From Candidatus Paceibacterota bacterium (GTDB lineage: Bacteria; Verrucomicrobiota; Verrucomicrobiia; Limisphaerales; UBA8199), in contig DAOTCE010000007.1 in assembly GCA_035452965.1 (NCBI GenBank), positions 62,001 through 126,000 on the forward strand: 64,000 bases of DNA, given 5' to 3'. This document shows, piece by piece, positions 24,579 to 34,258 of this stretch. The position numbers were made by a program, and so were the translations under genes. Numbering within the stretch: the first letter of the stretch is position 1; every line of letters begins with the position of its first letter. The notes under the pieces are model-generated. The model was not told the DNA's origin, did not search any database, and saw nothing but the letters and a program-made list of their open reading frames with translations.

Positions 24579-27500
24579 ATGCACTGCAAAAACTTGTTAG
24601 TCCTCAGCTCCGTCTGCCTGGCTGCAACCACTGTGAACACGGCAGCGCTCGGCCCCTTTGAAATTCTCCCGTTCGAGGATGGATTCATCCAGGAGGCTTA
24701 CGTGGACCTGTTGTCCGGCGGCAACATCGCCGACTGGACGGGTTGGTCGGGATCGAGCTTCGTATCCCCCGATGCCTACAACGGCCACATCGGCAGCGAT
24801 TTCTCCATGCAGACCGGCACGCCCCTCTACGCCGCCGCCGCCGGCACAGTGATCGGCACCTATTCCGGCTACGCTGCCAACGACCATAGCGATCCTTATT
24901 ACGGCAACTACGTCAAGATCGCCGTTGACGGCCTCACCCCCAACGGCGATGCCGTTAATGTCATCTACGGCCACATGCTCTCGGTCTCCGTCTCCGTCGG
25001 CCAGCACGTCAATGTCGGCGACCAGGTTGGGCTCTCCGACAACACGGGGCTGTCCGACTCAGAGCATTTGCATTTCGAGAGCGACCTGCGAAGCGGGGGC
25101 ACGGCGATCTGCCCGCTCTACTGGGCGCACTTCAAGTATCCGATCATGTTCAACCCGGCGGGCACGCATCAGCTCGGGCGAGTGGTAAGGGTGACGGTGG
25201 CGAGCACAGCAATCCGGAATGGCCGTTTTGACAGCAGCACTCAGATTGGAACGGCATACCTGGACCAGCTTTATTTCTGCAGCTATCCCAAGCGCGGCTA
25301 TTACCAGGTCTTCATTCCGAACAATACCGCCTATCGGTCGGGATGGCTGCGGGCAACCGACGTGGAGGAGGTATTCACAGGGACGGTCATTCAGCCGTTG
25401 CCGGATAATGTGACCTACGTGCATCTAGGCCAACTCGCGTCCAAATACCCCATTCGAGCCTCAGCCAGCGACGGCGCCGCGCAGATCGGCGAGATCGTAT
25501 TCGGCGGTGGCCGGTTTGTCGCTGACCAGATATCCAACGGTTACTATCGCATCCCGGTGCCCGGTGCCTCGGCCACGTGGGGGTGGGTCAAGCCAAACAG
25601 CCGTATGGTGGTTTACCCAGAGTTGACCAACCCCAACGTCAACCTCGCCAACCTGCCCGACAACGATTTCCCCATCACCGAGAACTTCACCACGACCGGC
25701 AAGTCCATGTTCGGCCGGCCCAAGTTCAACCGTTCGGTAGTCAAGTCGTTCAGCCCAGCCGCCCCGGGCGGGGACGGCAAAGCGCTGTTCATGACTGACA
25801 AAACCAATTATGGCACCGGCACAAGCGAATCGGTCACGGTGGGCAAGCCGGGCCATCGCAACTATTACGTGCAGTGCGCCGTCTATTTCAGCTATCAGCC
25901 CTCCTACCTCGGCACAGACGAGTGGGAGCGCTACGGCATCTTCCTGCGCGACGACGGCTTCGCCGGGCTGGACACCACCTACGAAGGAGCGGGCAACAGC
26001 TACGCGCTGCTTTGGGACAACGACGACGGGCGTCTGCGCGCGGCCAAGCTAGTGGACGCCGCGATTACAGATTACTTCCCCACGGCCACCTATATTACCA
26101 GCAGCGGCTGGCACACCATGCGCATCGAAGCTTACGGCACGAGCATCAAGTATTACCTGGACGGAAACCTGCTGGTCGAAGCCACTGACTCGACGTTCCA
26201 TTCCGGCCACTGCGGGATGGGCTACAGCAACCACGCCGGCGGCAGCAATCCAGCCGCGCGCGGCGCCTACTTCGACAACTTCATCGCGGACACCCTTGAT
26301 CCCGTCCAAGCCCCCGCCATCACCACGCAGCCACAGCAGCAGACGGTTGGTAATGGCGGCAGTGCGACCTTCACCGTGGCGGCCACCGGCACGGCGCCGC
26401 TCGCTTACCAGTGGATGAAGAATGGAGCAAACATCTCCGGCGCTACGACCACGGCTCTGACCATCGTCAACGCGCAGTTGTCGGACGCGGCCTTTTACAC
26501 CGTGTTGGTCAGCAATACCGGCGGCTCGGTCACGAGCAGCGCAACCCAATTGGTCCTGACGACAACGCCGATTGCCCCCGGCACCGGCACCGGGCTGCAA
26601 GGCAGCTACTATGACAACCAGGACCTTACCACCGTCAAAATCGTTCGCACCGACGCGACGGTTGATTTTGACTGGGGCACGGGTTCCCCCGATGCCAGCA
26701 TCGGGCCTGATGCTTTCTCGGTGCGATGGGCCGGACAGGTCGAACCGCGCTACACCCAGACCTACACGTTTTATACCCGCACCGACGATGGCGCACGGCT
26801 TTGGGTTAACGGCGTCCTGTTGGTAGATCAATGGGGTGACCAGGGCCCCACCGAGTGGAGTGGCTCGATTGCCCTGGCCGCCGGACAGAAATACGACTTT
26901 CGTCTGGAATATTACGAAAACGGCGGCGGGGCCACGGCTCAACTCCGTTGGTCGTGCGCCAGCCAGCTTAAAGAGATCATTCCGACTTCCCAACTCTACC
27001 CGAATACTGCCCCAACAATTACCACGCAGCCGCAGGGACAGGCGGTCATCGCGGGCGCTAATGTCACCTTCTCTGTGGCGGCCGCCGGCACGGCACCGCT
27101 GGCGTATCAGTGGCTTCTCAATGGCGCACCGATCTCGGGGGCGACGAGCAGCAGTCACGCGCTCGTCAACGTGCAACCATCGGATGCCGGGGACTACTCG
27201 GTGGTCGTGTCCAACCTGCTTGGGTCGGTAACCAGCTCGAATGCAACGTTGGTGGTGTCGGCCACTGGGCTCCCGCCTACAATCACTGCGCAACCTCAGG
27301 GCCAGTCCGTCAGCGCCGGCACTGCCGTGACCTTCAGCGTAGTGGCCGCCGGAACGCCGCCGTTCGGCTATCAGTGGCGGCGCAATGGTGCCGCTATCGC
27401 CGGCGCCAGCGCCAGCAGCTATACCAGGAGCAACGTCCAATCGGCCGATGTAGGGCTCTACTCTGTGGTGGTGAGCAATGCCTACGGCACCGTCACCAGC

Positions 27501-29153
27501 GCGGAAGCAGCCCTGACGCTGACTGCAGCGATTGCATTCCAGGACAACTTCGAGTCGTGCGACCTTAGCGGTTGGGCCGTATACCCTGGCGCGAGCAGCC
27601 TGGACGGTTCCAACGCCCAGAACCATACTCCTGGCGGCGGTTGCAGCGCGCGCGTGGACAATTCGCTCGACAAGATGTATCACAATTTTGGGATTGAGGT
27701 CGGTGGTCGGATGCGGGCGACCTGGTGGATATATGACGGCGCGCAGACCCGCGCATACGCCGAAGTTCGCGCTCACACAGGCGCAGGGTACGACGGGAGT
27801 GCGATACAACAACTCCTCGCTGCCGGCAAGTACAGCAGCGTCACTTTAACAGGCGAAGTGTGGGACGGCACGAAGTACCAGGGCCGCGTGTCCAACGGCG
27901 CCAATGCCGGTTGGTTCAACCTGAATGCCGCCGGCGCGCCGAGTCGTTCCACGAGTTGGCACAAGTTTGCGATTGAGCGCCGGGCGGACGGGACGACTAT
28001 TGATTTCTACGTGGACGACATCCTGAGCCGGACTATATACAGCGCAACGGATGCCACCATAGATTCGATACTGATTGGATCGGTGGCCGCTGGCACTACG
28101 ACCGGCGAGGCTTGGATTGACGACGTCCTGGTCGAGTACTTCGACCTGCCCTCCATTGTTACGCAGCCCGTTGGACAAACCGTCGCGGCTGGCGGCAACG
28201 CGACCTTCAGTGTCAGTGCCACCAACACCGTGCTGAGCTATCAGTGGCGGCTGAACGGGGTAAACATCGCAGGAGCAACCACTTCCTCCTTCGCGATCAA
28301 CAACGCCCAGGCGGCGCACGCCGGCAGCTATACGGTCGTTGTAGCCAACGGGGTAGGCCCGACCGTGAGCGCCGCCGCAAGCCTTACAGTAATTGATCCG
28401 CCGGTCATCACCACGCCGCCGCAAGACCAGAATGTGGCTGCGGGGGCAACTGCCACCTTTACCTTTACAGCAACCGGCACCGGCCCGCTGGACTACCAGT
28501 GGCACTTCAACGGAACGGCGATCGCGGGTGCGACCGGCACCAGCTATACCTGCGTCAACGCGCAATCCTCCAACGCCGGCCCCTACGTGGTAGTGGTCAG
28601 CAACGTTGGCGGCTCGGTCAGCAGCCCCCCTGCCCTGCTCGCGGTAAACAACCCACCCGTGCTGAGCGGGGTGCGCGACCGGTCCATCCACGCCGGAGCC
28701 ACGTTGCGCTTTACGGCGATGGCCAGCGATCCTGATTCTGCGCAAAGCCGGACTTTCAGCCTCGATCCGGGCGCGCCGGCGGGGGCGGAGATTGACGCTG
28801 CCACTGGTGTGTTTAGCTGGCCGACCAGTGCTGCCCAGTTGGATACGATCAATCCGGTGGCCGTGCGGGTGACCGACAATGGCGTGCCGGTGCTAAGTGA
28901 TGTGAAAACGTTCTACATCACGGTGGTTGCCCGGCCGCTTCTGCAAAGCCTCACGCTGTCCAACCAGACCGTTACCCTGCAATGGAGCGCCATAGCCGAA
29001 ACAACTTATGGTGTGCAGTTCAAGGACAGCCTGACCCCCACCGACTGGGTTGACCTCACTAACGTCGTTGCCACCAGCAATACCGCCTCCGTCCCGGACA
29101 CCCTTGGCTCACTCACTGGGCAGCGCTTCTACCGGATCGTGGTGCGGGACTGA
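24579..29153 (+). CDS. large secreted M23-type peptidase with PA14 and five Ig-like domains
   Basis: 1524 residues from the ATG at 24579, chosen because it gives a signal peptide (MHCKNLLVLSSVCLAATTVNTAA); an in-frame ATG at 24531 adds 16 residues. Order: LytM/M23 domain with HxxxD in NGHIGSDF, YGHM and the HLHFES motif, so the zinc site looks intact; an SH3-like region (~200-340); a LamG-like domain (~390-575); Ig 1 (~580-665); PA14 (~670-815); Ig 2 and 3 (~820-995); a second LamG-like domain (~1000-1190); Ig 4 and 5 (~1190-1365); a cadherin/He-PIG domain (PPVLSGVRDRSIHAGATLRF); and a C-terminal beta module ending GQRFYRIVVRD. Probably acts on peptidoglycan or peptides at the cell surface while binding glycans. 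Confidence 0.85.
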   Translation: MHCKNLLVLSSVCLAATTVNTAALGPFEILPFEDGFIQEAYVDLLSGGNIADWTGWSGSSFVSPDAYNGHIGSDFSMQTGTPLYAAAAGTVIGTYSGYAANDHSDPYYGNYVKIAVDGLTPNGDAVNVIYGHMLSVSVSVGQHVNVGDQVGLSDNTGLSDSEHLHFESDLRSGGTAICPLYWAHFKYPIMFNPAGTHQLGRVVRVTVASTAIRNGRFDSSTQIGTAYLDQLYFCSYPKRGYYQVFIPNNTAYRSGWLRATDVEEVFTGTVIQPLPDNVTYVHLGQLASKYPIRASASDGAAQIGEIVFGGGRFVADQISNGYYRIPVPGASATWGWVKPNSRMVVYPELTNPNVNLANLPDNDFPITENFTTTGKSMFGRPKFNRSVVKSFSPAAPGGDGKALFMTDKTNYGTGTSESVTVGKPGHRNYYVQCAVYFSYQPSYLGTDEWERYGIFLRDDGFAGLDTTYEGAGNSYALLWDNDDGRLRAAKLVDAAITDYFPTATYITSSGWHTMRIEAYGTSIKYYLDGNLLVEATDSTFHSGHCGMGYSNHAGGSNPAARGAYFDNFIADTLDPVQAPAITTQPQQQTVGNGGSATFTVAATGTAPLAYQWMKNGANISGATTTALTIVNAQLSDAAFYTVLVSNTGGSVTSSATQLVLTTTPIAPGTGTGLQGSYYDNQDLTTVKIVRTDATVDFDWGTGSPDASIGPDAFSVRWAGQVEPRYTQTYTFYTRTDDGARLWVNGVLLVDQWGDQGPTEWSGSIALAAGQKYDFRLEYYENGGGATAQLRWSCASQLKEIIPTSQLYPNTAPTITTQPQGQAVIAGANVTFSVAAAGTAPLAYQWLLNGAPISGATSSSHALVNVQPSDAGDYSVVVSNLLGSVTSSNATLVVSATGLPPTITAQPQGQSVSAGTAVTFSVVAAGTPPFGYQWRRNGAAIAGASASSYTRSNVQSADVGLYSVVVSNAYGTVTSAEAALTLTAAIAFQDNFESCDLSGWAVYPGASSLDGSNAQNHTPGGGCSARVDNSLDKMYHNFGIEVGGRMRATWWIYDGAQTRAYAEVRAHTGAGYDGSAIQQLLAAGKYSSVTLTGEVWDGTKYQGRVSNGANAGWFNLNAAGAPSRSTSWHKFAIERRADGTTIDFYVDDILSRTIYSATDATIDSILIGSVAAGTTTGEAWIDDVLVEYFDLPSIVTQPVGQTVAAGGNATFSVSATNTVLSYQWRLNGVNIAGATTSSFAINNAQAAHAGSYTVVVANGVGPTVSAAASLTVIDPPVITTPPQDQNVAAGATATFTFTATGTGPLDYQWHFNGTAIAGATGTSYTCVNAQSSNAGPYVVVVSNVGGSVSSPPALLAVNNPPVLSGVRDRSIHAGATLRFTAMASDPDSAQSRTFSLDPGAPAGAEIDAATGVFSWPTSAAQLDTINPVAVRVTDNGVPVLSDVKTFYITVVARPLLQSLTLSNQTVTLQWSAIAETTYGVQFKDSLTPTDWVDLTNVVATSNTASVPDTLGSLTGQRFYRIVVRD

Positions 29154-29437
29154 GCCGCAGGCGAGGGATAGGGAGCTTCTTCGCGGTCCTTTCGGGCCGG
29201 GCGCCACCCATTTGGAAATCGCTCCGTGCAAATGGGCGCGGCATTGTCGCGCCGCGTGCAGAAGTTTGAGCTCCTCTTCGCGCGTGGGATTCCCACCGGC
29301 AGATAGAACCGCATGCACTGCGGCTCTGGCACAAGCGTCCAGCCGTTTCGCCTGCGTGGGACTGGCACTTGCACCAAGCACCTTTCCCCACGCCAGCGAA
29401 TCACGGCACAATTTTCGCGCAATGGAACGCGCATGCC

Positions 29438-30850
29438 TCACGGCGCCGCCACCTCCAGGCAGACCATGCGGGTGAGGTCGCGGGCGATTAGCCGGCCGCC
29501 GGCCAGGGCCAGCGGCGCCCAGGATTCACGGCCTGCCAAGACCTGCGCTTGGGCCAGTAACGCATACTTCTGTGGCGTGGCCTCGAAGAGCCGCAACAGG
29601 CCCGTGTCGTTCATGCCGAACATGAGCCCGTCGGCCAGGACGAAGGAGCCGAGGCCAAATTGCTGCCCGGGTCCGCTGGTCCAAACCACCTTCCCCTCGA
29701 GGCTAAGGCAGGTGAACTTCCCGTCAGCCCGAACGCCATAGAGATGGTTATCATGGTGGACGGGCGTGTGCTGGGTAGCGCCGAAAACCTGAGGCTCCAG
29801 CTTGAACGCGGTTCGAGGCACATAACGCCCGGCATCGTTGGTTAGCTGGAGCATGAGGCTGCCAGCGTTGTAACCGCCGGTGAGGAAAATGCGGCCGCCG
29901 TCCAGCGGCAGCGGCGAGGGCACGGTGGCAATGCTGATCTTCCATTCCGGCGTTGCCCAAAGGATCGAGCCGTCCTTGGCGGAGACCCCGACGACACCTT
30001 TGTTGGCGCAATAGACATACATCCGCTGGCCGTCAAACTCCATGGACATCACAGAGGAATGCGTCATCTTCCAGGATTGGGGGTTGGGGGTCCTCCAGAG
30101 GACCTTCCCGGTTTCGGCTTCCACTGCCAGCAGCAGGGCGTCATCGCCGCCGGGGGCAAGAACGACCACGCCATTGTCAATCAGCGGGCATTGCCCGGCG
30201 TACCAAGGCGGCACAATGGCTCCGTACTGGCGAACCAGATCCAGCCCCCACACGAGTTCTCCGGTGGTCGAGTTCAGGCAAACAACATGGCATTTCGGCC
30301 CCATCGCGACGACCAGCTTGTCAGTGACGACCGGGACCGTGCGCGACATACCGTGGTTGCGTTTGACCGGGACCGGGTAGGCATAGCGCCAGATTTCGCG
30401 CCCATCCGCCAGCGAGAGGCAGCGTAGGGCATCTTGCTTGTGGTCGCGGTCGTAGTCCATGAGATAGACCCGTCCGTTGAGGATGGCTGCGCCAGCGTAG
30501 CCTTCGCCGACGTCAAGCGCCCACAGCTCGCGCGGTTGTCCCGGCGCCCAGACTCGGGCCAGAGATGTCGTCTCCGTGCTGATACCATCCCGATTCGGCC
30601 CGCGGAACTGGGGCCAGGTGCCTGGGAGGTTTGCCGGCTGGCCGTCCGAGCGCGCAAGCCTGCCGGCGAGGACAGGATTGGCTTTGGTATCCTGCTCGCC
30701 GCCGGGAGCCTGGTCTGTGCCCGGAACACGCATCGCCAAAGGCCTATCTGATCCGTGCCGAATCCACAGCACAAACAACGCTAGCGCCAGAATTGCGAGC
30801 ACTGCCGGTATCAGGAAAATGGACTTCGTCGGGGCGCGCTGTTTCATCAA
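29438..30850 (-). CDS. membrane-anchored PQQ-type beta-propeller protein
   Basis: 470 residues. One N-terminal membrane anchor (IFLIPAVLAILALALFVLWI), then WPQFRGPNRDGISTETTSL, the hallmark start of PQQ-like propeller proteins in Planctomycetes and Verrucomicrobia. Repeats follow of the type AGAAILNGRVYLMDYDRDHKQDALRCLSLADGREIWRYAY and CHVVCLNSTTGELVWG. It belongs to the BamB/quinoprotein dehydrogenase fold but shows no clear catalytic site, so an enzymatic role is not supported. Probably an extracytoplasmic scaffold. It converges with the M23 gene, 284 bp apart, and follows the GAF gene by 122 bp. Confidence 0.85.
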   Translation of the reverse strand: MMKQRAPTKSIFLIPAVLAILALALFVLWIRHGSDRPLAMRVPGTDQAPGGEQDTKANPVLAGRLARSDGQPANLPGTWPQFRGPNRDGISTETTSLARVWAPGQPRELWALDVGEGYAGAAILNGRVYLMDYDRDHKQDALRCLSLADGREIWRYAYPVPVKRNHGMSRTVPVVTDKLVVAMGPKCHVVCLNSTTGELVWGLDLVRQYGAIVPPWYAGQCPLIDNGVVVLAPGGDDALLLAVEAETGKVLWRTPNPQSWKMTHSSVMSMEFDGQRMYVYCANKGVVGVSAKDGSILWATPEWKISIATVPSPLPLDGGRIFLTGGYNAGSLMLQLTNDAGRYVPRTAFKLEPQVFGATQHTPVHHDNHLYGVRADGKFTCLSLEGKVVWTSGPGQQFGLGSFVLADGLMFGMNDTGLLRLFEATPQKYALLAQAQVLAGRESWAPLALAGGRLIARDLTRMVCLEVAAP

Positions 30851-30972
30851 TCGGGCACGTTGTAGCCAGAATTGCGCGCGACGTCGAGCTTCTCCGAGCT
30901 AGAGAGCATCACAGGACGGAGAACGGCTTTGGCCGCCCACGCGACGGCAGACCGGACAACTGCTTTCCAAAC

Positions 30973-31617
30973 TTACCGACGGGCCTTCGTGGACTTGGCG
31001 CGGGAAGAAGTGGCGGGTTTCGCCTTGCGGTGGGCCAGCATCCGGCGGGCTGCGACAAGCTCACTCCGCGCTTTTTCCAGGGCGCCCTGGAGGCGCTCCT
31101 TTTGGCGGCGTATGTCACCCAACTCGCGAGAACGGCGGCGCAATTCGAGTTGGGAAACGACGTGGTGGGCGAGGATTCTGAGCGCCTGCTTCTGGTCGGG
31201 GCGAAGTTCGCGGGGGACTTTGTCAATCACGCATAGAGTTCCCAGAGCATGTCCGTCCGGGGTGATGAGTGGCATCCCGGCATAGAAACGAATTTTCGGC
31301 TCGGAAGTCACCAGCGGGTTGCCAGCGAAGCGAGCGTCTCTCATCGCATCAGGCACGATGAGCATATCTGGCTGGGTAATCGCAAAGGCGCAAAACGAGT
31401 GGTCACGGGAGGTCTCGCTGACATTGATGCCGACCTTCGATTTGAACCACTGGCGGCCCTCATCCACCAGCGAGATCAGGGCGATGGGCGCCTCGCAGAT
31501 GCGGGCGGCCAGTTCGGTCAGCTCATCAAAGACCTCCTCGGGCACGGTGTCCAGTACCTCGTATTGCCAGAGTACTTTGAGCCGTTTCGGTTCGTTTGGC
31601 GGGATTGGGGCTATCAT
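30973..31617 (-). CDS. GAF-domain sensor protein with coiled coil and basic tail
   Basis: 214 residues from the ATG at 31617 (MIAPIPPNEPKRLKVLWQYEVLDT), the usual beginning of this class; the frame is open to 31683. The GAF domain (~20-165) has TELAARICEAPIALISLVDEGRQWFKSKVG, DHSFCAFAI, the conserved DARFAGNPLV and FYAGMPLITPDGHALGTLCVID. Then a coiled coil (~165-195) and a basic Ala/Lys/Arg tail. The first two-thirds match the stand-alone GAF module that normally precedes kinases or cyclases; here no output domain follows, so it may act through protein contacts. Confidence 0.87.
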   Translation of the reverse strand: MIAPIPPNEPKRLKVLWQYEVLDTVPEEVFDELTELAARICEAPIALISLVDEGRQWFKSKVGINVSETSRDHSFCAFAITQPDMLIVPDAMRDARFAGNPLVTSEPKIRFYAGMPLITPDGHALGTLCVIDKVPRELRPDQKQALRILAHHVVSQLELRRRSRELGDIRRQKERLQGALEKARSELVAARRMLAHRKAKPATSSRAKSTKARR

Positions 31618-31695
31618 CGTTATCAAGTGTCGCTGTGGTGGTAAAGATAAGGTCTTGGAACCGGAAAGCAACCGTTCAATCAAGATGGGCTGGGA

Positions 31696-31959
31696 CTATA
31701 TCGAGACACGGATGACCTCCTGGTAGCAGATGCAACTGGCGGCGGCCTTGCCCATTGCCACAAACCACTGAGGGCAGAAAGGGGCTCTATGTGTGCCGGC
31801 GTTGATCTGAGCAGTGGCCAGGTCACAGAGTTGGAAAAAACGAGAGCGAGATTGTGCTACACGGCTTTCCTCGGCGCCCGCGGCCGATGAGATCAAGGGA
31901 ACGGTGCAGATGCTGACGATAAAGGCCAAGCACCGTAATGATGTCTTGGTCAGCTGCAT
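31696..31959 (-). CDS. possible small secreted Cys-containing protein
   Basis: 87 residues. MQLTKTSLRCLAFIVSICTVPLISSAAGAEES looks like a signal peptide with a cleavage site after AGA. The mature part of about 58 residues has four Cys (LCDLA, FCPQ, SCICYQ), suggesting disulfides. It stops 78 bp before the GAF gene on the same strand. No clear SD and no family known to me. The frame extends upstream to 32148, but that part is not protein-like. It could be chance in GC-rich DNA. Confidence 0.4.
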   Translation of the reverse strand: MQLTKTSLRCLAFIVSICTVPLISSAAGAEESRVAQSRSRFFQLCDLATAQINAGTHRAPFCPQWFVAMGKAAASCICYQEVIRVSI

Positions 31960-32241
31960 GTTGGCTTGATATGGCACGCCGCAGTCCTTGCCAAGCCCCG
32001 GTTTCCTGCCATGCAGGTTGTATGGATCCTCCGCAGGGCCGGGAGCGCCAAGCACGACGGCGGAAGGGACGCCGAATCGGCATGCGGAGATCGGAAGCAG
32101 GAAAGCCGCCAAAGGGCCTGTCCCATCAAAGCTCCTTCGAGACATCACGTTTGCGGCAAGCCATCAGCTAGCCCGGACGCGCCTTGGGCCTGCCCGGCCT
32201 TTGGGCTGTCAATTCGACTGGGGGTCGTTTAAAAAGCGCGT

Positions 32242-33621
32242 ATGCCTTTGCTGATCAAAGGCGGTGAAATCGTCACCGCTAGTGAACGCTATGTCGCCGA
32301 CATACTATGCTCCGGCGAAACGATTGTGCGCATCGAGCCCAACATCCCGCCCCTGCCAGGCATGGAGGTCATTGACGCCACGGGCAAATATGTCTTCCCC
32401 GGCTTCATTGACCCGCACGTGCACATTTATCTGCCGTGCCTGGGGACTTTTGCGAAGGATACCCATGAGACGGCCAGCAAAGCGGCGCTGGTCGGCGGCA
32501 CGACAACACTAATCGAGATGCTGGGGCCGGACCGCAGCCAGGAACCAATGGCCGGCTTCGAGCTGTGGCTGGGGAAGGCGCAGGGGCACTGCGCGTGCGA
32601 CTTCACCTTCCACATGACGGTCTCTCGCTGCGACGAACGGGCAGAGGGACAGTTGCGGGAGATCGTCAAGCGCGGGATCAGCAGCTTCAAAGTCTATCTG
32701 GCATACAAGGACGCATTCGGTCTAAGTGATCAGGAATTGTACCGTGCGCTGCGATTGGCCCGGCAGCTCGGGGTCATCACGACGGCCCATTGCGAGAACG
32801 CGGATCTGATCGTGGAGTTACAGAACCAACAACTAGAGGCAGGCAAGACTGGGCCGGAAGGGCACCACGACAGCCGGCCACCCGCCGTTGAAGCCGAGGG
32901 GGTCCATCACTTGTTGACTTTCGCGGAGTTGCTCAACGCCCATGTGTATGTCGTGCACCTTAGCTGCGCGGAGGCATTGCGCGAAGCGGCAGCCGGGAAA
33001 GCCCGCGGCGTCAAGGTCTGGACTGAAACGGTCATCCAACACCTGCTGCTGGACAGAACTTACGCCGAACGGCTGGACTTTGAAGGAGCTAAATACGTCA
33101 TGTCGCCGCCCTTGCGCGACCGGAAGAATCAGGAATCGCTGTGGAACGGGCTGCGCGATGGCATAATCAGCACGGTGGCCAGCGACCACGCGCCGTTCGA
33201 CTTTGCCACGCAGAAGCGAATGGGTGAAAAAGACTTTACCAAAATCCCCAACGGCATCCCCGCGCTCGAAGACCGTGTGAACACCTTGTACACCTATGGC
33301 GTCAAGCAAGGTCAACTGGATTTGCACCAGTTCGTGGACGCGGCCAGCACCGAGGCGGCGAAACTGTTCGGCCTTTACCCGCGCAAAGGCGCAATTCAAC
33401 CCGGCAGCGATGCAGACCTGGTCATCTACGACCCAACTTATCGCGGCGCCATCTCGGTTAGCACGCAAACCATGAACGTGGATTACAACCCGTTCGAGGG
33501 CATGGCCATTGAAGGCCGACCCCACATCGTGACCTTGCGCGGCCAAGTCATGGTGTGCGATGGGAAATTCGTTGGTCAGACGGGCTGTGGCCAATTCCTC
33601 CGCCGCGAACCGAACCATTAG
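32242..33621 (+). CDS. dihydropyrimidinase / D-hydantoinase-type amidohydrolase
   Basis: 459 residues. It hydrolyses cyclic diamides such as dihydropyrimidines or hydantoins. The metal ligands of the binuclear zinc site are all present: HVH (H59, H61) in GFIDPHVHIYLP, the carboxylated Lys (K150) in SSFKVYLAYK, His183 in TAHCEN, His239 in VHLSCAEA and Asp315 in ASDHAPF. NPFEGMAIEGRP and the terminal GQVMVCDGKFVG are typical of the class. It stands alone, with no pyrimidine genes nearby, so the physiological substrate is unsure; allantoinase is less likely given the sequence pattern. Followed by repeat copy C. Confidence 0.9.
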   Translation: MPLLIKGGEIVTASERYVADILCSGETIVRIEPNIPPLPGMEVIDATGKYVFPGFIDPHVHIYLPCLGTFAKDTHETASKAALVGGTTTLIEMLGPDRSQEPMAGFELWLGKAQGHCACDFTFHMTVSRCDERAEGQLREIVKRGISSFKVYLAYKDAFGLSDQELYRALRLARQLGVITTAHCENADLIVELQNQQLEAGKTGPEGHHDSRPPAVEAEGVHHLLTFAELLNAHVYVVHLSCAEALREAAAGKARGVKVWTETVIQHLLLDRTYAERLDFEGAKYVMSPPLRDRKNQESLWNGLRDGIISTVASDHAPFDFATQKRMGEKDFTKIPNGIPALEDRVNTLYTYGVKQGQLDLHQFVDAASTEAAKLFGLYPRKGAIQPGSDADLVIYDPTYRGAISVSTQTMNVDYNPFEGMAIEGRPHIVTLRGQVMVCDGKFVGQTGCGQFLRREPNH

Positions 33622-33779
33622 CGCCATCGCTATTGGGGGATCCCTTCTGCTGGAGCCGCGCCGGGGCGGGTGGTATTGCCGAATCCGATCTCCGGGACCA
33701 GAAATGCCTAGCCAATGGCAATCAACCCCACGCCGCTCTACCCCATCAGACACAGCGGAAGGCCGGAGGCTAAATAGAA

Positions 33780-34170
33780 GGTCCATCACGGATTTCCGGG
33801 AAGTGTCAACGGCGGATTTCACCGGCACAACGCGGATAGACGAGGCACAGGGAACACGAGGTCACCATTACCTCCCGGCCAGAACCAGACAGGCCCTTCC
33901 AGATTCCACTTCGCACACTGTCCATATTTTGGACAGTAATGCTGCCTGCCTGCCTCCTCCAGTCCCCGCCGACCCCGGCACTCTTGGCTTGGGATTACAG
34001 TGACAGCACGGTGGTGCTACGGTGTGTATCCCATGGGGAGCGCTCCCCATGGGATACACACCGTGGCCCAACCGCACTAACAAGCCATTAACCAGCCAAA
34101 CGCAGGCCAACGCCACAGCGTAGGGCCACAGTAACGGCGAAGGGCCCGTCCGGCGGTGGTGGAACGCCAA
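33780..34170 (-). repeat. dispersed palindromic intergenic element, copy C
   Basis: Palindrome at 34016-34067: 40-nt perfect core 34022-34061 (arm GTGTGTATCCCATGGGGAGC), with the outer 6 bp containing one T-G pair. In element orientation ACTGTCC-AAAATAT-GGACAGT (33917-33937) follows after 84 nt, the same spacing as copy B. The two copies align from about 33780 to 34120. The 637-bp gap lies between the convergent hydantoinase and REC-kinase genes. 33622-33779 shows nothing else. A 100-codon minus frame covering the repeat gives peptides similar to the frame over copy B, but the conservation is at the DNA level. Confidence 0.85.
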
Positions 34171-34258
34171 GGGTCAGCATGCGAGTTAAAGACTGCGGCA
34201 ATGAATCCGGCAACCCGCTTGGGCTTGATTTAAGCCGCCTGTATCCTCGAAACAGTCC

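Noticed and set aside
26049..27812. 587-codon open frame on the - strand
   Set aside because: Antisense to the M23/Ig gene, no domain; produced by the repeated Ig modules.
29109..29441. 110-codon minus frame in the gap between the M23 and PQQ-type genes
   Set aside because: All three minus frames are open here, so length means little. A faint likeness to a DUF1553-type C-terminus is too weak to call a gene remnant.
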